Positions 25,499 through 34,328 of a DNA stretch of 64,000 bases are shown piece after piece. A program made the position numbers and the translations under genes. The first letter of the stretch is position 1. Each line of letters begins with the position of its first letter. The notes beneath the pieces were generated by a model. The model saw only the letters and a list, made by a program, of their open reading frames with translations, did no database searches and was not told the origin of the DNA. The stretch spans positions 1 to 64,000 of the forward strand of contig NZ_JANCLX010000022.1 in the NCBI RefSeq assembly GCF_024295805.1. Direction: 5' to 3'. Source of the DNA: Streptomyces cucumeris. GTDB lineage: Bacteria > Actinomycetota > Actinomycetes > Streptomycetales > Streptomycetaceae.

Positions 25499-27061
25499 TC
25501 AGCGCACCAGCACCCCCGGGTTGAGCACACCGCGGGGGTCGAGGGCGCGTTTGGCCGCGTCGAGGGCGAGCGCGAACGGCTCGGGCCGCTGGCGGTCGTA
25601 GCCCGGGCGGTGGTCACGCCCGACTGCGTGGTGATGGGTGATGGTGGCGCCATGGGCATCCAGCACCTCGCAGGCCACCTGTTTGATGTCGTCCCACATC
25701 GCCACCTCCGAACCGGGGCGCCCCGCCGCGATCACCGTGATGTAGGGGGCGGGTCCGTCCGGATAGACGTGGGTGAACCGGCAGGTGATCCTGGCGGGTG
25801 TACCGGTGACCTTCGCCACCGCGGCACCGACCTCGCGGTGGATCGCCTCGTACAGCTCCGGCGCCCGGTCCCAGGTGCACGCGGTCTCGAACGTCTCCAC
25901 GATCGCGCCCATCCGCGCCAGCCCGTCCCGGATGTAGGGCATCCGCAGGAAGGCCGACCGCCACGCCGCCACCGAGTCATCGGCGCCGCCCTCGCTCCGC
26001 CGGACGGTGCCGCCGTGCGCGCGGGCCGTCTCCAGGGCCGTCTCCAGAGGGCCGTCCACGGGGTGGTGCGCCGATTCGAAGCCGAGGACGAGCACACTGC
26101 GTCCGCCCTGATCCGCTCCGGACAGCTCGGCCTCCCCCGGATCCAGCAGCCGGCAGTTGGCCGGGTGCAGTCCGGACTGGGCCAACTGCCGTACGCATTC
26201 CATGGCGTGGCCGAAGTCCTCGAAGGTGACGGACGCGGACGCCTTGTGGCGCGGCGGGGCCTGGAGGCGCATCCACGCCTCGGTGATGACGCCGAGGGTG
26301 CCCTCGGAGCCGAGGAAGAGTCCGTCCGGCGAGGGGCCGGCGCCCGATCCCGGGAGCCGTCGTGAGGCGCTGATGCCGACGGGGGTGACCACCCGCAGCG
26401 ACTCGGTGAAGTCGTCGATGCGGGTGTGCAGGGTGGCGTAGTGGCCACCGGCGCGGGTGGCCAGCCAGCCGCCGAGGGTGGAGAACTCGAAGCTCTGCGG
26501 ATAGTGCCGCAGCGTCAGGTCATGGGCGCGCAGCTGCCCTTCGAGGACCGGCCCGAGGGCGCCCGCCTGGATGCGCGCCGCGCGGCTGACCGGGTCGACC
26601 TCCAGGACGCGGTTCATCCGGGTCAGATCCAGGGACAGTACGGCGGGGTGGTCCTCACCCCGGTACTCCACCCCGCCGACGACGGAGCTTCCGCCGCCGA
26701 AGGGGATGACCGCGATCCCTTCCCCGCAGGCCCAGTCGAGGAGGTCGACCACCTCCCCCTCCGCCTCGGGGAACGCCACCAGGTCGGGCGCCCGGCCCGG
26801 CCGGCCGCGCAGCGCCCGGACGACATCGCGGTACGCCTTGCCCATGGTGTGCGCCACGCGGTCGGCGGGGTCGGCGGACATGATCCCGGCGAGCGAGGCG
26901 GGGGCGGTGAGCCGGGGCGCGGGCGGTGCCGCATCGGCGAGGGCGGGCACCGGGAGCGGCACCGCCGAGGTGCCGGGCACCAGCGCACCGAGGTCCGCGC
27001 ATTCGGCGTCGGTGAGGGCCTCCTGCTCCCAGCCCCAGCCCCACCACGATCTGGTCTTCAT
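25499..27061 (-). CDS. FAD-binding oxidoreductase, alkyl-DHAP synthase-like
   Basis: A 520-residue flavoprotein of the vanillyl-alcohol-oxidase family. The PCMH FAD domain (about 95-280) includes IPFGGGSSVVGGVEY and FSTLGGWLATRAGGHYAT. The C-terminal FAD-linked oxidase domain (about 290-515) ends with THHHAVGRDHRPGYDRQRP and DPRGVLNPG. This is closest to alkyldihydroxyacetonephosphate synthase-like proteins, whose active-site His-His-His is present. Ether-lipid synthesis is possible but bacterial homologues often have other roles. GGGAGG before ATG 27061 fixes the start. Divergent from TetR. Confidence 0.82.
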   Translation of the reverse strand: MKTRSWWGWGWEQEALTDAECADLGALVPGTSAVPLPVPALADAAPPAPRLTAPASLAGIMSADPADRVAHTMGKAYRDVVRALRGRPGRAPDLVAFPEAEGEVVDLLDWACGEGIAVIPFGGGSSVVGGVEYRGEDHPAVLSLDLTRMNRVLEVDPVSRAARIQAGALGPVLEGQLRAHDLTLRHYPQSFEFSTLGGWLATRAGGHYATLHTRIDDFTESLRVVTPVGISASRRLPGSGAGPSPDGLFLGSEGTLGVITEAWMRLQAPPRHKASASVTFEDFGHAMECVRQLAQSGLHPANCRLLDPGEAELSGADQGGRSVLVLGFESAHHPVDGPLETALETARAHGGTVRRSEGGADDSVAAWRSAFLRMPYIRDGLARMGAIVETFETACTWDRAPELYEAIHREVGAAVAKVTGTPARITCRFTHVYPDGPAPYITVIAAGRPGSEVAMWDDIKQVACEVLDAHGATITHHHAVGRDHRPGYDRQRPEPFALALDAAKRALDPRGVLNPGVLVR

Positions 27062-27080
27062 GGACGCGCCTCCCAGGAAT

Positions 27081-27109
27081 TTACCCATCGGTATATTACC
27101 TCAAGGTAA
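27081..27109. promoter_or_regulatory. Tandem TetR operator
   Basis: Two inverted repeats lie in tandem: TTACC-CATC-GGTA (27081-27093 region) and TTACC-TCAA-GGTAA (27096-27109). They sit in the 58-bp gap between the divergent TetR and FAD-oxidoreductase starts, so one site can repress both genes. Confidence 0.65.
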
Positions 27110-27119
27110 GATCGAGCCC

Positions 27120-27794
27120 ATGGCGAGCACAAGAGGGCGACCGGTACGGGGATCGACGGCGGAGGGCACGGGCCCCGCCAAGGCGGGTTCCAAGGGTGTG
27201 CCCCGGCACCGGCGGGAGGAGCAGATCCTCGCCGCCGCGATCGAGGAGTTCGGCACCCGTGGCTATGCACAGGTCTCGATGGCCGACCTCGCCGGTGTCA
27301 TCGGGGTGACCAAACCCCTGCTCTACCAGTACTTCGGCTCCAAGGACGGTCTCTATCTGGCGGCCCTGCGGCGTATCGGCGACCGGCTGAGCACGGCCAT
27401 CGCGGAGGCGATGGACGGTGCCACCACCTCCGACACCCCGGTGGCGGTGCTGCGCGCGGTCTTCGAGGCCCTGGAGGGGCAGCGCCAGGGGTGGTTCCTG
27501 CTGTACGACCCCACGCTTCCGGACACCGGGGAACCGGCGGAGACCGCGCACCGGTACCGCGCGGCCATCGACGGTATGGCGGCGCGCGGCACGGAGGACC
27601 TGCTGAACACCCGGGGCTTCGACGACCCCCGGGACGCGGCCGCCCTCAAGCACGTGTGGACCGGGGTGGTCGGCTCACTGGTGGTCTGGTGGACCCGCCA
27701 CCCCGGTGAATCGGCCCGGGACATGGCCGAGCGGTGCGAGCGGCTGTTCCTGGCGGCGCTCGGCGCGGGCCGCGCGGCGGAGCGGGACTCCTAG
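27120..27794 (+). CDS. TetR/AcrR-family transcriptional regulator
   Basis: A 224-residue repressor. An Arg/Lys-rich N-terminal arm (1-30) precedes a canonical TetR HTH (about 34-80; ILAAAIEEFGTRGYAQVSMADLA, LLYQYFGSKDGLY). The C-terminal ligand domain is helical. ATG 27120 is the first Met after the operator. The tandem inverted repeat just upstream and a third copy before the crotonase gene suggest it controls itself, the FAD oxidoreductase and the crotonase. The inducer is likely an acyl-CoA or lipid, by analogy with neighbouring enzymes. Its stop overlaps the histidine kinase stop on the other strand. Confidence 0.87.
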   Translation: MASTRGRPVRGSTAEGTGPAKAGSKGVPRHRREEQILAAAIEEFGTRGYAQVSMADLAGVIGVTKPLLYQYFGSKDGLYLAALRRIGDRLSTAIAEAMDGATTSDTPVAVLRAVFEALEGQRQGWFLLYDPTLPDTGEPAETAHRYRAAIDGMAARGTEDLLNTRGFDDPRDAAALKHVWTGVVGSLVVWWTRHPGESARDMAERCERLFLAALGAGRAAERDS

Positions 27795-29308
27795 AGTGCG
27801 TCCGCCGCGCCGTCCGCGGACCCCGGCAGCCGCACCCGGAAGACCGTGTGGCCCGGGTGGCTGACGAGGTCCACCCGGCCACCGTGGGCGGTGGTCACGG
27901 CATGGGTGATGGCCAGACCCAGACCGGTGCCGCCGCCGGTGCGGCTCCGCCCGTCACCGGCCCGTACGAAACGGTCGAAGACGGTGGCCTGCTGGGCGGG
28001 CGGCACACCGGGGCCGTCGTCCTCCACCATGAACTCCACCCCGTCGTCCCGGTACACCAGACGTACGGTCACGGTGGTGCCCGCCGGGGTGTGGGTGCGG
28101 GCGTTGGCCAGCAGATTGGTCAGCACCTGCTGGAGTCCGCGGCCGTCCCCGCTCACCACCACCGGTTCCTCGGGGAGTTCGAGCACCCAGCGGTGGTCCG
28201 GTCCGGCGGCGCGGGCGTCGCTGACCGCGTCCAGCACCAGCCGGGTCAGATCCACCGGTTCCGCGGCGAGCGGGCGTCCCGCGTCAAGACGGGCGAGCAG
28301 CAGCAGGTCATCGACCAGCTCGCCCATCCGCACCGATTCGCACCGGACCCGGTCCAGCGCCTGGCGCACCTTGTCCGGCATGGGATCGGGGTGGCGCAGG
28401 GCCAGTTCGGCATGGCCGCGGATGGAGGCCACCGGGGTGCGGAGCTCATGGCTGGCGTCCGCGGCGAACCGGCGCAGCCGTTCCTCGCTGGCGTGCCGAC
28501 GGGCGAGGGCGTCCTCCACGTGCTGGAGCATCCGGTTGAACGCCGAGCCGACCTTGCCGACCTCGGTGCGCGGATCGGTGTCCGGCACCCGCTGGGTCAC
28601 CGCCACCTCACCGCCCGCCAGCGGCAGCCGGGCCACTCCGGAGGCGGTGGCCGCCACCCGGCGCAGCGGGCGCAGCGAGAGCCGGACGCCCACCGCGCCG
28701 GCGACTCCGGTGGCCAGCAGGGCCGCCCCGAACACCACGCCCTCGACCAGGCGCAGCCGCTCGACGGTCTCCTCGACCGGCTCCAGCGGCAGTCCGGTGA
28801 TTAGCACATCCCCCTTGCCGTGGGCCGCCATCACCCGGTACTCGCGCAGGGAGGACAGGGTGACGCTGTGGCCGCGCCCGTCCACCGGCACGTCGGCCAG
28901 GGTGCGCCGGTCGGCGTCGCTGAGCCGTACGGAGGTCTCGGTGCGGTCGCCGACGACGGCGGCCTGGGTCACCGTTCCGTTCAGGACACAGGCGCCGAAG
29001 GTGCCCGAGGCCTGGCCGCGGGTGTCCGGACCGGCGGGGTCCGCGGGGTCGGTGGAGCCGGAGCGGCCGGCACCGGAACGGTCCTGGGTGACATCGCTCC
29101 GCGCCGCCACCGGGACGGGGTTCAGACTGGCGGGGAAGTGGCCGCCCACCGCGTTGAGCTGCTGGTCCAGGCGTTGCAGCAGAAACCCCTCGAGGGCGGC
29201 GGAGGTGGCGATCCCGACCGCGACGCACGCCACCGCCAGCAGCGCCACCACCCCCGCGGTGAGCCGGGCGCGCAGACTGCGCGGGACCAGGGCGGAGGGG
29301 ACTCTCAT
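27791..29308 (-). CDS. Sensor histidine kinase
   Basis: A 505-residue membrane sensor kinase. TM1 is at about 16-38, followed by an extracytoplasmic sensor region of about 150 residues with a Gly/Asp/Ser-rich linker and a single Cys. TM2 is at about 188-208 and HAMP follows (about 210-265). HisKA contains the phospho-acceptor His287 in FAADASHELRTPVAS. The HATPase N, G1 and G2 boxes are visible (NLLANARTHTP, EDDGPGVP, GGTGLGLAI). ATG 29308 overlaps the response-regulator stop (ATGA), so the pair is coupled. The signal may concern redox or iron, judging from the divergent flavocytochrome genes. Confidence 0.9.
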   Translation of the reverse strand: MRVPSALVPRSLRARLTAGVVALLAVACVAVGIATSAALEGFLLQRLDQQLNAVGGHFPASLNPVPVAARSDVTQDRSGAGRSGSTDPADPAGPDTRGQASGTFGACVLNGTVTQAAVVGDRTETSVRLSDADRRTLADVPVDGRGHSVTLSSLREYRVMAAHGKGDVLITGLPLEPVEETVERLRLVEGVVFGAALLATGVAGAVGVRLSLRPLRRVAATASGVARLPLAGGEVAVTQRVPDTDPRTEVGKVGSAFNRMLQHVEDALARRHASEERLRRFAADASHELRTPVASIRGHAELALRHPDPMPDKVRQALDRVRCESVRMGELVDDLLLLARLDAGRPLAAEPVDLTRLVLDAVSDARAAGPDHRWVLELPEEPVVVSGDGRGLQQVLTNLLANARTHTPAGTTVTVRLVYRDDGVEFMVEDDGPGVPPAQQATVFDRFVRAGDGRSRTGGGTGLGLAITHAVTTAHGGRVDLVSHPGHTVFRVRLPGSADGAADAL

Positions 29309-30090
29309 CGCGGGTCCGGTCCGTGTTCGGGGCGGACGTCGGACCGGGGATCCGGTTTGAGGACGTAGCCGACCCCGCGCACGGTGTGGATCAGCGGACT
29401 GCGACCGGCGTCGATCTTCTTGCGCAGATAGCTGATGTAGAGCTCGACCACATGTGCCTGGCCGCCGAAGTCATAGCTCCACACCCGGTCGAGGATCTGG
29501 GCCTTGCTGAGCACCCGCCGGGGATTGCGCAGCAGGAACCGCAGCAGCTCGAACTCGGTGGGCGTCAGGTCCACCACCTGTCCGCCGCGCGAGACCTCGC
29601 AGGCGTCCTCGTCCATCACCAGGTCCCCGAAGGTCAGCAGTTGCGCGGAGTGCGTCGCGCGGGCCATCCCCGCCCGGCGCAGCAGCCCGCGCAGCCGGGC
29701 GAGCACCTCCTCGAGGCTGAAGGGTTTGGTCACGTAGTCGTCGCCGCCCGCGGTGATCCCGGCGATGCGGTCCTCCACCGCGTCCCGCGCGGTGAGGAAC
29801 AGCACACAGACCCCGGGCGACTCGGCGCGCAGCCGCCGCAGCACCTGGAGGCCGTCGATGTCGGGGAGCATCACATCGAGCACCACCGCGTCGGGACGGA
29901 AGTCACGGGCGGCGGTGAGCGCGTCCTCGCCGCTGCCCGCGGTGCGCACCTGCCAGCCCTCGTAGCGCAGCACATCGGACAGGATGCCGGCCAGATCGGG
30001 TTCGTCGTCCACGACCAGCACCCGCACCGGGGTGCCGTCGGTGCGGTGCAGTCCGGCCGGTGCCGCCGCGGGGGTGTCGAGATTCTCCAT
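29305..30090 (-). CDS. OmpR-family response regulator
   Basis: A 261-residue regulator. An N-terminal receiver domain (about 22-135) has phospho-acceptor Asp72 in VVLDVMLPDIDG and the conserved Lys in YVTKPFSLEE. A winged-helix DNA-binding domain follows (about 155-248; LTPTEFELLRFLLRNPRRVLSK, YISYLRKKID). ATG 30090 is the likely start; the longer open frame upstream overlaps the divergent gene's promoter. Between it and the flavocytochrome gene lie two pairs of 11-bp-spaced CCTCTG half-sites, the expected binding layout for an OmpR dimer. Confidence 0.9.
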   Translation of the reverse strand: MENLDTPAAAPAGLHRTDGTPVRVLVVDDEPDLAGILSDVLRYEGWQVRTAGSGEDALTAARDFRPDAVVLDVMLPDIDGLQVLRRLRAESPGVCVLFLTARDAVEDRIAGITAGGDDYVTKPFSLEEVLARLRGLLRRAGMARATHSAQLLTFGDLVMDEDACEVSRGGQVVDLTPTEFELLRFLLRNPRRVLSKAQILDRVWSYDFGGQAHVVELYISYLRKKIDAGRSPLIHTVRGVGYVLKPDPRSDVRPEHGPDPR

Positions 30091-30114
30091 GGTGCCCGCA
30101 GTCTCCCGTGCCAA

Positions 30115-30182
30115 CCTCTGTGTTTCCTCTGAATCCGGCGTCCCGAGCATGCCAGGGCCCGTTCTCAGAGGAAACCCAGAGG
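30115..30182. promoter_or_regulatory. Paired direct repeats, probable response-regulator binding sites
   Basis: Two CCTCTG half-sites 11 bp apart (30115-30120, 30126-30131) are mirrored by two CAGAGG half-sites 11 bp apart (30166-30171, 30177-30182). Together they form an 18-bp inverted repeat with one mismatch and a 32-bp centre. The position between divergent RR and flavocytochrome genes fits autoregulation plus activation or repression of the electron-transfer operon. Confidence 0.75.
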
Positions 30183-30271
30183 AACGGTTGCCACGGTGTC
30201 CGCCACCGGTGGTGCCGCGGTCCGCAGCCGCGCCCCACCGGTGTCGTGTCCGCCCGTGGAGGGAGATCACC

Positions 30272-31639
30272 GTGACCGCCATCGAGCACACCGGCTGCAG
30301 CCGCCGGCTGCCGCGTTCCGCACCGCCCCCGGTCAGCCGCGGGCTGCCCCCGGCCGTGGTGCTGACCCTGATCCACGCGGGGGCCGCCGCCGTTCTCGTC
30401 CTGTGGTGGCGCAACACCCCCGCGGTCGTCGGACTGGACGGCTGGCTGACCGGTGCGGGGCGGCTCACCGGACTGCTGGCCGGTTACGCGTGTGCCGTGC
30501 TGCTCGCGCTGATGGCGCGGATACCGGCGCTGGACCGGGGGGTGGGCAGCGACCGGCTGGCACGGTGGCATGCGATGGGCGGCCGGTACACGGTCTTCCT
30601 GGCCCTGGCGCACACCATGCTGATCATCTGGGGCTATGCGGTGGTGTCCCGCACGGACGTGATCGACCAGACCACCACCCTGGTGTTCCACTACGAGGAC
30701 ATGCTGATGGCCACGGCCGGGATGGTGCTGCTGGTGGCCACCGGGGTGGTATCCGCCCGTGCCGCGCGCCGCCGGCTGAGCTATGAGACCTGGCACTACC
30801 TGCACTTCTGCACCTATCTCGCGGTCTTCCTCGCCTTCTTCCACCAGTTGTCCAACGGTTCGGACTTCCTCGGCTCATCGGCGGCGCGCACCGCCTGGTA
30901 CGCCCTCTACCTCGGGGTGGCCGCCCTGCTGCTGTGGTTCCGCTTCATCACCCCGGTCCGGCGGGCGCTGCGCCACCGGCTGCGGGTGGCCGAGATCCAT
31001 CCGGAGGCCCCGGGTGTGGTGTCGGTGTACCTCACCGGTGAGCGGCTCGGTGCGCTGGGCGCGCGGCCCGGCCAGTTCTTCCGCTGGCGCTTCCTGGCGC
31101 GGGGCATGTGGTGGACGGCCAATCCCTTCTCGCTCTCCGCGCCGCCCGACTCCCGCCACTTGCGCATCACGGTCAAGGAGGCCGGCGGCCATTCCCGCGC
31201 GGTGGCCCGGCTGCGGCCCGGCACCCGGGTGTGGGCGGAGGGCCCCTACGGAGGGTTCACGGCCGCCCGGGCCCGCGGTGAGCGGACCCTGCTCCTGGCA
31301 GGCGGGGTGGGCATCACCCCGCTGCGCACCCTGTTCGAGACGCTGCCCGGCGAGGTGGTGCTCGTGTACTTCGCCCGCAGTCCCGAACATCTCGCGCTGC
31401 GCCGTGAGCTCGATGACATCGCCGCCGCGCGCGGTGCCCGGGTGCACTACGCCGTCGGCGCGCCCGGTGGCCAGGCGCCGCCGCTGACGACGGAGGCGCT
31501 GACCGCGCTGGTGCCCGGGCTGGCCTCCCACGACGCCTTCGTGTGCGGACCGCCGGGGATGACGGCGGCGGCCGTGCGGGCCCTGCGGGGCGCCGGGGTG
31601 CCCCGGCGCCGTATCCACCACGAGTCGTTCGCCTTCTGA
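30272..31639 (+). CDS. Ferric-reductase-like flavocytochrome (heme b / FAD / NAD(P)H)
   Basis: A 455-residue membrane oxidoreductase. About six TM helices (25-225) include heme-ligand histidines in RWHAMGGRYTVFLALAHTM and ETWHYLHFCTY. The FNR-like C-terminal half has an FAD domain (about 235-330; RPGQFFRWRFL, NPFSLSAPP) and an NAD(P)H domain (GGVGITPLRTLF, FVCGPPGMT). GTG 30272 follows GGAGGGAG. It starts a three-gene set with an FMN-carrying protein and ApbE. Electrons from NAD(P)H probably cross the membrane to extracytoplasmic flavin. Control by the divergent two-component system is likely. Confidence 0.87.
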   Translation: MTAIEHTGCSRRLPRSAPPPVSRGLPPAVVLTLIHAGAAAVLVLWWRNTPAVVGLDGWLTGAGRLTGLLAGYACAVLLALMARIPALDRGVGSDRLARWHAMGGRYTVFLALAHTMLIIWGYAVVSRTDVIDQTTTLVFHYEDMLMATAGMVLLVATGVVSARAARRRLSYETWHYLHFCTYLAVFLAFFHQLSNGSDFLGSSAARTAWYALYLGVAALLLWFRFITPVRRALRHRLRVAEIHPEAPGVVSVYLTGERLGALGARPGQFFRWRFLARGMWWTANPFSLSAPPDSRHLRITVKEAGGHSRAVARLRPGTRVWAEGPYGGFTAARARGERTLLLAGGVGITPLRTLFETLPGEVVLVYFARSPEHLALRRELDDIAAARGARVHYAVGAPGGQAPPLTTEALTALVPGLASHDAFVCGPPGMTAAAVRALRGAGVPRRRIHHESFAF

Positions 31640-31691
31640 CCCCCGCCGCCCCACCCGCCGTACCCGTACCCGAAGTCGAGGAGCCACTGCC

Positions 31692-32126
31692 ATGAAGCGT
31701 CCCGTCCTGGTCACCGCCACCACCGTGCTGGGGCTGTTCCTGGTGCTGTACGCGAAGCCGCACCAGGAACCCGATCGGCCCGCCCCCGCCGCCGCGCCCT
31801 CGTCGCGCCCGTCCGCCGACGGCTCCGCCGACACCTCCACCGGCGCGTCACCGGACGCGGTGTCCGGCCGCTTCACCGGTGATGTCGTCGAGACCCGGCG
31901 GGGCCCGGTGCAGGTCCGGATCACCCTGGCGAAGTCCAGGCTCACCGAGGTGGACGTCCTGGAAGGCGTCCATGACGAGGGCCCCAGCGCGGGGGCCGTC
32001 CCGCAGCTCACCCAGCGGGCGCTGGACGCCCAGAGCGCGGACATCGACGCCGTCTCGGGGGCCACCTACACCAGCCAGGGCTATATCTCCTCCCTGCAGA
32101 GCGCCCTGGACCGGGCCGATGTCTGA
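31692..32126 (+). CDS. FMN-binding extracytoplasmic protein
   Basis: A 144-residue protein with one N-terminal membrane anchor (about 5-22), a Pro/Ser/Ala linker and a single FMN_bind domain (about 55-144). The flavinylation motif DAVSGATYTSQGY is present; Thr125 is the expected site of covalent FMN attachment through a phosphoester bond. The last eight bases overlap the apbE start, so the acceptor and its modifying enzyme are translationally coupled. It likely takes electrons from the upstream flavocytochrome. Confidence 0.9.
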   Translation: MKRPVLVTATTVLGLFLVLYAKPHQEPDRPAPAAAPSSRPSADGSADTSTGASPDAVSGRFTGDVVETRRGPVQVRITLAKSRLTEVDVLEGVHDEGPSAGAVPQLTQRALDAQSADIDAVSGATYTSQGYISSLQSALDRADV

Positions 32127-32910
32127 ACGCCACCGGCTGTGCCACACCGAGGAGGTCATGGGGACGGTGTTCTCCTTCGACATCCGTGACCCGGCCACAT
32201 CCGCGATCGAGAGCGCCCTCGGTGACGCCGTGTGCTGGCTGCACCGGGTGGACGCGATCTTCTCCACGTACCGGCCCGGCAGCCAGATCAGCCGGCTGGC
32301 GAGAGGGGAGTTGACGGTCGCGGAGTGCGATGCCGAGGTGGCCGAGGTGCTGCGGCTGTGCCGCGGTGCCGGTCACCGCAGCGGCGGGGCGTTCACCGCG
32401 TCCCCGGGCGGGCGGCTCGATCCGTCGGGGATGGTGAAGGGGTGGGCGACCGAGCGCGCCTCCCGGATGCTGTACGCGGCCGGGTCCCGCCACCATCTGG
32501 TCAACGGCGGCGGTGACATCCAGGCGCGCGGCGGTTCCGCACCCGGCCGCCCCTGGCGGTGCGGGATCGCCGACCCGTGGCGCGGTGGTGAGGTGGCGGC
32601 CGTGGTGTCGGGCCGGGACTTGGCCGTCGCCACCTCCGGTACCGCCGAACGCGGTCACCACATCCTCGACCCCGCGACCGGCGCACCGCCCACCGCCCTG
32701 GTCTCGATCACCCTGGTCGGTCGTCATCTGACCGAGGTGGACGCCCTGGCCACCGCCGCGTTCGTCAAGGGGGAGCGGGCCCGTGACTGGGTGGCGTCCC
32801 TGCCGGGTGTCGAGGCGTTCGCGCTGACCGCGGACGGCCGCACCTGGTGGACACCGGGGTTCGCCGCGCTGGGCGGGACTGTCAACGACCGGGCGGGGGC
32901 GGCTCGGTGA
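32119..32910 (+). CDS. apbE: ApbE-type FAD:protein FMN transferase
   Basis: A 263-residue enzyme that cuts FAD and attaches FMN to Thr/Ser in a DxxSGAT-type motif. Family blocks seen are EEVMGTVFSFDI, IFSTYRPGSQISRL, LDPSGMVKGWA, HHLVNGGGDIQ and ATSGTAERGHHILDP. No signal peptide is visible, which is unusual for periplasmic ApbE but common in actinobacterial ones. ATG 32119 overlaps the FMN-binding gene. Its 3' end overlaps the convergent CoA-transferase gene by 29 bp. Confidence 0.9.
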   Translation: MSERHRLCHTEEVMGTVFSFDIRDPATSAIESALGDAVCWLHRVDAIFSTYRPGSQISRLARGELTVAECDAEVAEVLRLCRGAGHRSGGAFTASPGGRLDPSGMVKGWATERASRMLYAAGSRHHLVNGGGDIQARGGSAPGRPWRCGIADPWRGGEVAAVVSGRDLAVATSGTAERGHHILDPATGAPPTALVSITLVGRHLTEVDALATAAFVKGERARDWVASLPGVEAFALTADGRTWWTPGFAALGGTVNDRAGAAR

Positions 32911-34096
32911 GCCGCCGGATCTCCTCGGCGTCGTAACCGAGCGCGGAGAGCACCTCGTGGTTGTGCTCACCGAGCAGCGGTGGCGCGGTGCGCACCGGCG
33001 GCCGTACACCGCGGTAGCTCACCGGGAACCCCACCTGGTCCAGTGTCCCGACGACGGGGTGCGCCACCTGCTGGACGATGCCGAGCGCGGCGGTCTGCTC
33101 GGAGCCGTAGACCTCGTCGAGCGTCCGGATCGGGGTGACGGGGACACCGCCCGCCTTGAGGGTGGCGCACCAGTGCTCCACGGTCCGGCCGCGCAGGGTC
33201 GTCTCCAGCGCGGCGTTGAGCTCGGCGCGGTGGACCACCCGGTCCCGGTTGGTGCTGAACCGGGGGTCGTCCCCGAGGTCGGGGCGGTTGATCAGGGCGC
33301 AGAGGCGTTGCCACAGCGCGTCGTTGCCGACCGCGATGACGAAGTGGCCGTCCGACGCCGGATACGCCTGGTAGGGGACCAGGCTCGGATGCCCCGAACC
33401 CAGCCGGGTCGGGGTCTGTCCGGTGGCGAAGTAACTGGTGGCCCAGTTGATGTGCAGGGCGAGCTGGGATTCGTACAGCGAGGTGGTGAGGTACTGGCCG
33501 TGGCCGGTCCGGGCGCGTTCGACGAGGGCCGAGGCCACTCCGATGGTGCCGAAGAGCGCGGCCCCCAGGTCGCCCATCGCGTATCCGGCCTTGACCGGTG
33601 GGCCCTGTGGTTCACCGGTCAGGGACATCAGTCCGGCGGCGGCCTGCGCGACCATGTCGTAGCCCGGTTCGGAGCGCAGCGGGCCGGTCTCGCCGAACGC
33701 GGAGATATGCAGGACCACCAGCCGCGGATGGGCCTCGCTGAGCCGGTCGTAGCGGAACTCCTCCTGGAGGCTGCTCCCGGGGCGGAAGTTCTCCACGACG
33801 ACATCGGCGTCGGCGATCAGCCGGTGGGCCGCCTCCTGCCCGGCCGGGGACTTCAGATCGAGCGTCACCGAGCGTTTGCCGCGGTTGGCGGCCAGGTAGT
33901 ACGCCGCGTCGGGACCGTTGAAGGGCGGGCCCCACCGCCGGGTGGGATCGCCGCCGTCCGGGTGCTCGACCTTGATGACATCGGCGCCGAGATCGGCCAG
34001 CGACATGGTCACATACGGTCCGGCCAGGATCTTGGACAGGTCGACCACGCGGATTCCCGCGAGCGGGGCCGCGCCATGGGGTGCGGGGCTGGTCAT
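32882..34096 (-). CDS. Class III (CaiB/BaiF-type) CoA-transferase
   Basis: A 404-residue enzyme that moves CoA between carboxylic acids. Family blocks are complete: GIRVVDLSKILAGPYVTM, GADVIKVEHPDGGDPTR, VVENFRPG, EPGYDMVAQAAAGLM (catalytic Asp147 by analogy with formyl-CoA transferase) and GTIGVASALVERARTGHGQ. The substrate is not evident. ATG 34096 is chosen with a GAAGGTGG site upstream. Monocistronic, tail-to-tail overlapping with apbE and divergent from the PAS phosphatase gene. Confidence 0.88.
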   Translation of the reverse strand: MTSPAPHGAAPLAGIRVVDLSKILAGPYVTMSLADLGADVIKVEHPDGGDPTRRWGPPFNGPDAAYYLAANRGKRSVTLDLKSPAGQEAAHRLIADADVVVENFRPGSSLQEEFRYDRLSEAHPRLVVLHISAFGETGPLRSEPGYDMVAQAAAGLMSLTGEPQGPPVKAGYAMGDLGAALFGTIGVASALVERARTGHGQYLTTSLYESQLALHINWATSYFATGQTPTRLGSGHPSLVPYQAYPASDGHFVIAVGNDALWQRLCALINRPDLGDDPRFSTNRDRVVHRAELNAALETTLRGRTVEHWCATLKAGGVPVTPIRTLDEVYGSEQTAALGIVQQVAHPVVGTLDQVGFPVSYRGVRPPVRTAPPLLGEHNHEVLSALGYDAEEIRRLTEPPPPGR

Positions 34097-34328
34097 GGGC
34101 CACCTTCGGTACGCGTCGGACACGGGCTGTCGGGTGCGGCAAGGGTACGAGCCCGGCGGCCCGTACGGCCTCCCTCCCGCCCCGTCGGCGCCATTTGCGG
34201 AACGTGTCCGAACGGGCACCCTCCGTGCTCCCTTTCGGCGCGTGGGCGAAGGGCGCAGACTGGATCGGGAGGCCCCCTCTTCGAGGGCGACCGGGTCACT
34301 GCGTTTCACGAGCGCGGAGGGATGACCG

